This document shows, in pieces, positions 35,811-37,450 of a DNA stretch of 37,450 nucleotides. The notes under the pieces are model-generated. The model did not search any database. It was not told the origin of the DNA and was given only the letters and a program-made list of their open reading frames with translations. The DNA is from an archaeon. GTDB lineage: Archaea > Thermoproteota > Nitrososphaeria > Nitrososphaerales > CADDZS01. Location of the stretch: contig JARCRS010000107.1 of NCBI GenBank assembly GCA_029850555.1, positions 1 through 37,450 of the forward strand, written 5' to 3'. The number at the start of each line of letters is the position of its first letter. Position 1 is the first letter of the stretch. The translations under genes were made by a program, and so were the position numbers.

Positions 35811-36018
35811 TTCTTGTAAAGCACTTTCCTCTTATGCGCATAAATCTTGTATAGAATCAGAAAAAGGTTTCCGTTTAGCGGTTCCTATACAGGGAATTTT
35901 CTCCCAAAGGCATGCGTAAGTTTTCAGGTATCAGAATTGTTTTTGGGTATATGTTTACACCATAACCACCGAATTTGTAGTCAAGTAACCTTGACCGACA
36001 CAACGCTAATATTACTGT

Positions 36019-36035
36019 AAAGTTACTGTAACTTT
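36019..36035 (+). promoter_or_regulatory. 17-bp perfect palindrome before the 36040-37425 cluster
   Basis: AAAGTTACTGTAACTTT is an 8+1+8 perfect palindrome 4 bases before TTG 36040. TTACTGTAA also occurs twice in tandem (36012-36020 and 36023-36031). It is likely a regulator binding site controlling the four-gene cluster. Confidence 0.5.
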
Positions 36036-36039
36036 TGAA

Positions 36040-36300
36040 TTGGGCCGAACCATTCCTTCTTTCGAGATGATCATAGCTCAAGAAATTGATCGAATAATGA
36101 GGACCTATGGTGGGAAGTTTTCAAAGCCGGAAAAAGCACTGCTAAACCAGACGCTTCAACTCTGCGAGAACTATTCCTACGCATGTTCAAAGGCAATAAA
36201 ACTTGTACCAATGCATTCTATTCTCATGGCAATTATCCTAGATCATGAGAAAGAAATACAATCAATGGTGCAAGACTTTGAGTTGAGAATTAAAAATTGA
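36040..36300 (+). CDS. Small helical protein of unknown function (cluster gene 1)
   Basis: The protein has 86 residues from TTG 36040, or 77 from ATG 36067 (MIIAQEIDRIMRTYGGKFSK). It is predicted to be all helix. LLNQTLQLCENYSYACSKAI and HSILMAIILDHEKEIQSM resemble the protein at 37019 (AFILSLLIENQKAINSL). No known family is recognised. The stop overlaps the TTG start of the next gene by four bases (TTGA), so the two are coupled. ATG 36067 would leave about 31 bases between the palindrome and the start. Confidence 0.6.
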   Translation: MGRTIPSFEMIIAQEIDRIMRTYGGKFSKPEKALLNQTLQLCENYSYACSKAIKLVPMHSILMAIILDHEKEIQSMVQDFELRIKN

Positions 36301-37004
36301 GCCAGCAACTGCTACTGTTGCGAAGGCAACAACGCCAAGCTTCATCGAGTGTCAAACTAGCTTCGCAGTTACAAGGCCTGCCATTCGGAAACAGAATTGA
36401 CGAGTTGCTTCGAGGTGGACTGATTCCGAAAACGCTAACTTTCCTATATGGTGAAAATGCAAATTTGATGCTGAATATCCTTTGCTCTAACGCGATTAGG
36501 ATCTTCGGAGGAAGGTCAGTGTTCATTGATGCGGCAAATTCTTTTGATCCATATTTTATTGTACAAAAATATTCCAGCTCAAAGAGCGAAAAGGACGCAA
36601 GGCATCTAGTCGAATCTATAATGGTGTCAAGAGCCTTTACATGCTATCAACTTAGAGAACTTGTAACATCAAAGCTTGAGAATGAAATTTCAAAAGAAGA
36701 AAATCAAATCAGATCTGTATTTGTATCCGGGATAAGCAATCTCTTTAATGAGCAGGACAACACTCAGAGTGAAATTACACGCATTGAGTTTTTGATGGCA
36801 CAAGCTCTACGAAAGATCGCTTCGAACAAGAACAATGGGGTTATGTTCGTCGTAGCTTCTTCGGATGCATCCTCTACGAATTTTACAATGAAATCAGATA
36901 CTGCGATAAAATTATTTCATGATGAAAAAAAGAAGGAAGCTAGCATTGCGAAAGCTATCTTGATGAAACACCATACCCAATGTTTTAAGACTGTAACTCT
37001 CTAG
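36297..37004 (+). CDS. RecA/RadA-like P-loop protein with degenerate Walker A (cluster gene 2)
   Basis: The 235-residue protein starts with a basic helix. LPFGNRIDELLRGGLIPKTL follows, the lead-in found in RadA and KaiC family proteins (x-x-L-D-x-L-L-G-G-G-I). The P-loop position reads FLYGENANLMLN (about 49-60), where RadA has YGExGxGKT: the Gly, Lys and Thr are gone. SVFIDAANSFDPYFI and GVMFVVASSDASS resemble later RecA-fold strands. It probably keeps the fold but not normal ATP hydrolysis. It is translationally coupled to the helical protein before it and followed by another one, so a multi-protein complex is likely. Confidence 0.65.
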   Translation: MSQQLLLLRRQQRQASSSVKLASQLQGLPFGNRIDELLRGGLIPKTLTFLYGENANLMLNILCSNAIRIFGGRSVFIDAANSFDPYFIVQKYSSSKSEKDARHLVESIMVSRAFTCYQLRELVTSKLENEISKEENQIRSVFVSGISNLFNEQDNTQSEITRIEFLMAQALRKIASNKNNGVMFVVASSDASSTNFTMKSDTAIKLFHDEKKKEASIAKAILMKHHTQCFKTVTL

Positions 37005-37018
37005 AAGGGCGTGCTCTT

Positions 37019-37312
37019 TTGATCCGTCACAAAAGAGAATTATTCAAAGTAAGCAAGTTAAGCCAAGAAATTGGCTCTTGGGGTCCATTTGTAGAATCTC
37101 TCGCGCTCGAAGATAGAGAGCTCTTCAAAGACATGGTCCAAGAAACTTGGAATTACCTAGACTCGGTTGAATTTTGCAAAGACGAATACACCACGGAAGC
37201 ATTCATTCTTAGTCTTTTGATCGAAAATCAAAAGGCCATTAATTCTCTTTCAAATAAAATTGGCATTATGAAAAAATCAGATCCTAATTGCAGTCCAAGT
37301 CAATCGATATAG
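37019..37312 (+). CDS. Small helical protein of unknown function (cluster gene 3)
   Basis: The 97-residue protein starts at TTG 37019, 14 bases after the previous stop. Its helix LFKDMVQETWNYLDSVEFC and the stretch EAFILSLLIENQKAINSL align by eye with the protein at 36040. This suggests two paralogous subunits or adaptors around the RecA-like protein. The C-terminal tail (MKKSDPNCSPSQSI) is polar. No family is recognised. Confidence 0.6.
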   Translation: MIRHKRELFKVSKLSQEIGSWGPFVESLALEDRELFKDMVQETWNYLDSVEFCKDEYTTEAFILSLLIENQKAINSLSNKIGIMKKSDPNCSPSQSI

Positions 37313-37425
37313 ATGCCCAATGCGTAAATCCTGATTGCTTGCACAGAGGGTCTAAACATTCCAAGCAAGGGATCTGCATGGTGCTTGCCTGTCCTTGCAA
37401 ATATTACAAGAAATCGGGACACTAG
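37288..37425 (+). CDS. 45-residue cysteine-rich ORF (cluster gene 4)
   Basis: In a frame overlapping the end of the previous gene, TTG 37288 opens MQSKSIDIDAQCVNPDC, then LHRGSKHSKQGICMVLACPC and ends KYYKKSGH. Five cysteines (CVNPDC, then C-x4-C-P-C) plus histidines suggest a small zinc- or metal-binding protein. The overlap is typical of coupled genes. It was too short to be found by length alone. It could be chance, but the Cys spacing argues for a real gene. Confidence 0.45.
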   Translation: MQSKSIDIDAQCVNPDCLHRGSKHSKQGICMVLACPCKYYKKSGH

Positions 37426-37450
37426 ATTATTTTCAAATTCAGGAAATTTC

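Noticed and set aside
1-37450. CRISPR arrays, tRNA or rRNA genes
   Set aside because: I looked for regularly spaced repeats, cloverleaf-like segments and conserved rRNA stretches and saw none.

Overview
This 37 kb window looks like archaeal chromosome. The evidence is a TrmB-family regulator, an archaeal STAND-like ATPase, short AT-rich TATA-type promoters about 25-30 bases before many start codons (leaderless-type transcripts), frequent TTG starts, and a RecA/RadA-like protein. Base composition is roughly 40-43% G+C, apart from a visibly more G+C-rich group II intron remnant. I would guess a heterotrophic member of the TACK archaea, perhaps a terrestrial Nitrososphaeria (Thaumarchaeota) relative. 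The lineage is inference; no rRNA or tRNA gene is present to settle it.

Region 1 (1-4023) is accessory DNA. It holds the tail of an antitoxin-like protein, a ribbon-helix-helix protein coupled to a retropepsin-like protease behind a perfect inverted repeat, small membrane ORFs, an archaeal ATPase, and a decayed stretch that includes a CitE/HpcH-type lyase pseudogene.

Region 2 (4081-30963) is a catabolic island of about 27 kb. A MaoC-type hydratase, a TrmB regulator and a ParB-like protein come first. Then follow two MmgE/PrpD proteins, a binding-protein-dependent ABC importer whose permease is frameshifted in a T7 run, an MFS carrier, hydantoinase/carboxylase-type HyuB and HyuA, a PEP mutase/isocitrate lyase-family enzyme, two DRE-TIM (HMG-CoA lyase/isopropylmalate synthase type) enzymes, an acyl-CoA dehydrogenase, a class III CoA-transferase, an enoyl-CoA hydratase, and a TcuA/TcuB-like flavoprotein with its membrane electron-transfer partner. 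The set points to import, CoA activation, oxidation, hydration and carbon-carbon cleavage of a branched or tricarboxylic acid. Tricarballylate, cis-aconitate or itaconate-like compounds fit best; the true substrate is not proven by the sequence. Inside the island a DRE-TIM plus acyl-CoA dehydrogenase pair has been duplicated. One copy kept the first gene, the other kept the second, and a truncated group II intron lies between them.

Region 3 (31052-35810) contains a 14-TM drug-type MFS exporter with a MarR regulator, a long empty stretch, a solitary SPPY-type DNA methyltransferase and a UPF0173 metal-dependent hydrolase.

Region 4 (36040-37425) is a compact cluster of unknown function: two similar small helical proteins flank a RecA/RadA-like protein with a degenerate Walker A motif, followed by a 45-residue cysteine-rich ORF. 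A perfect 17-base palindrome precedes the cluster. This cluster and the reciprocal decay in the island are the most unusual structures in the window.
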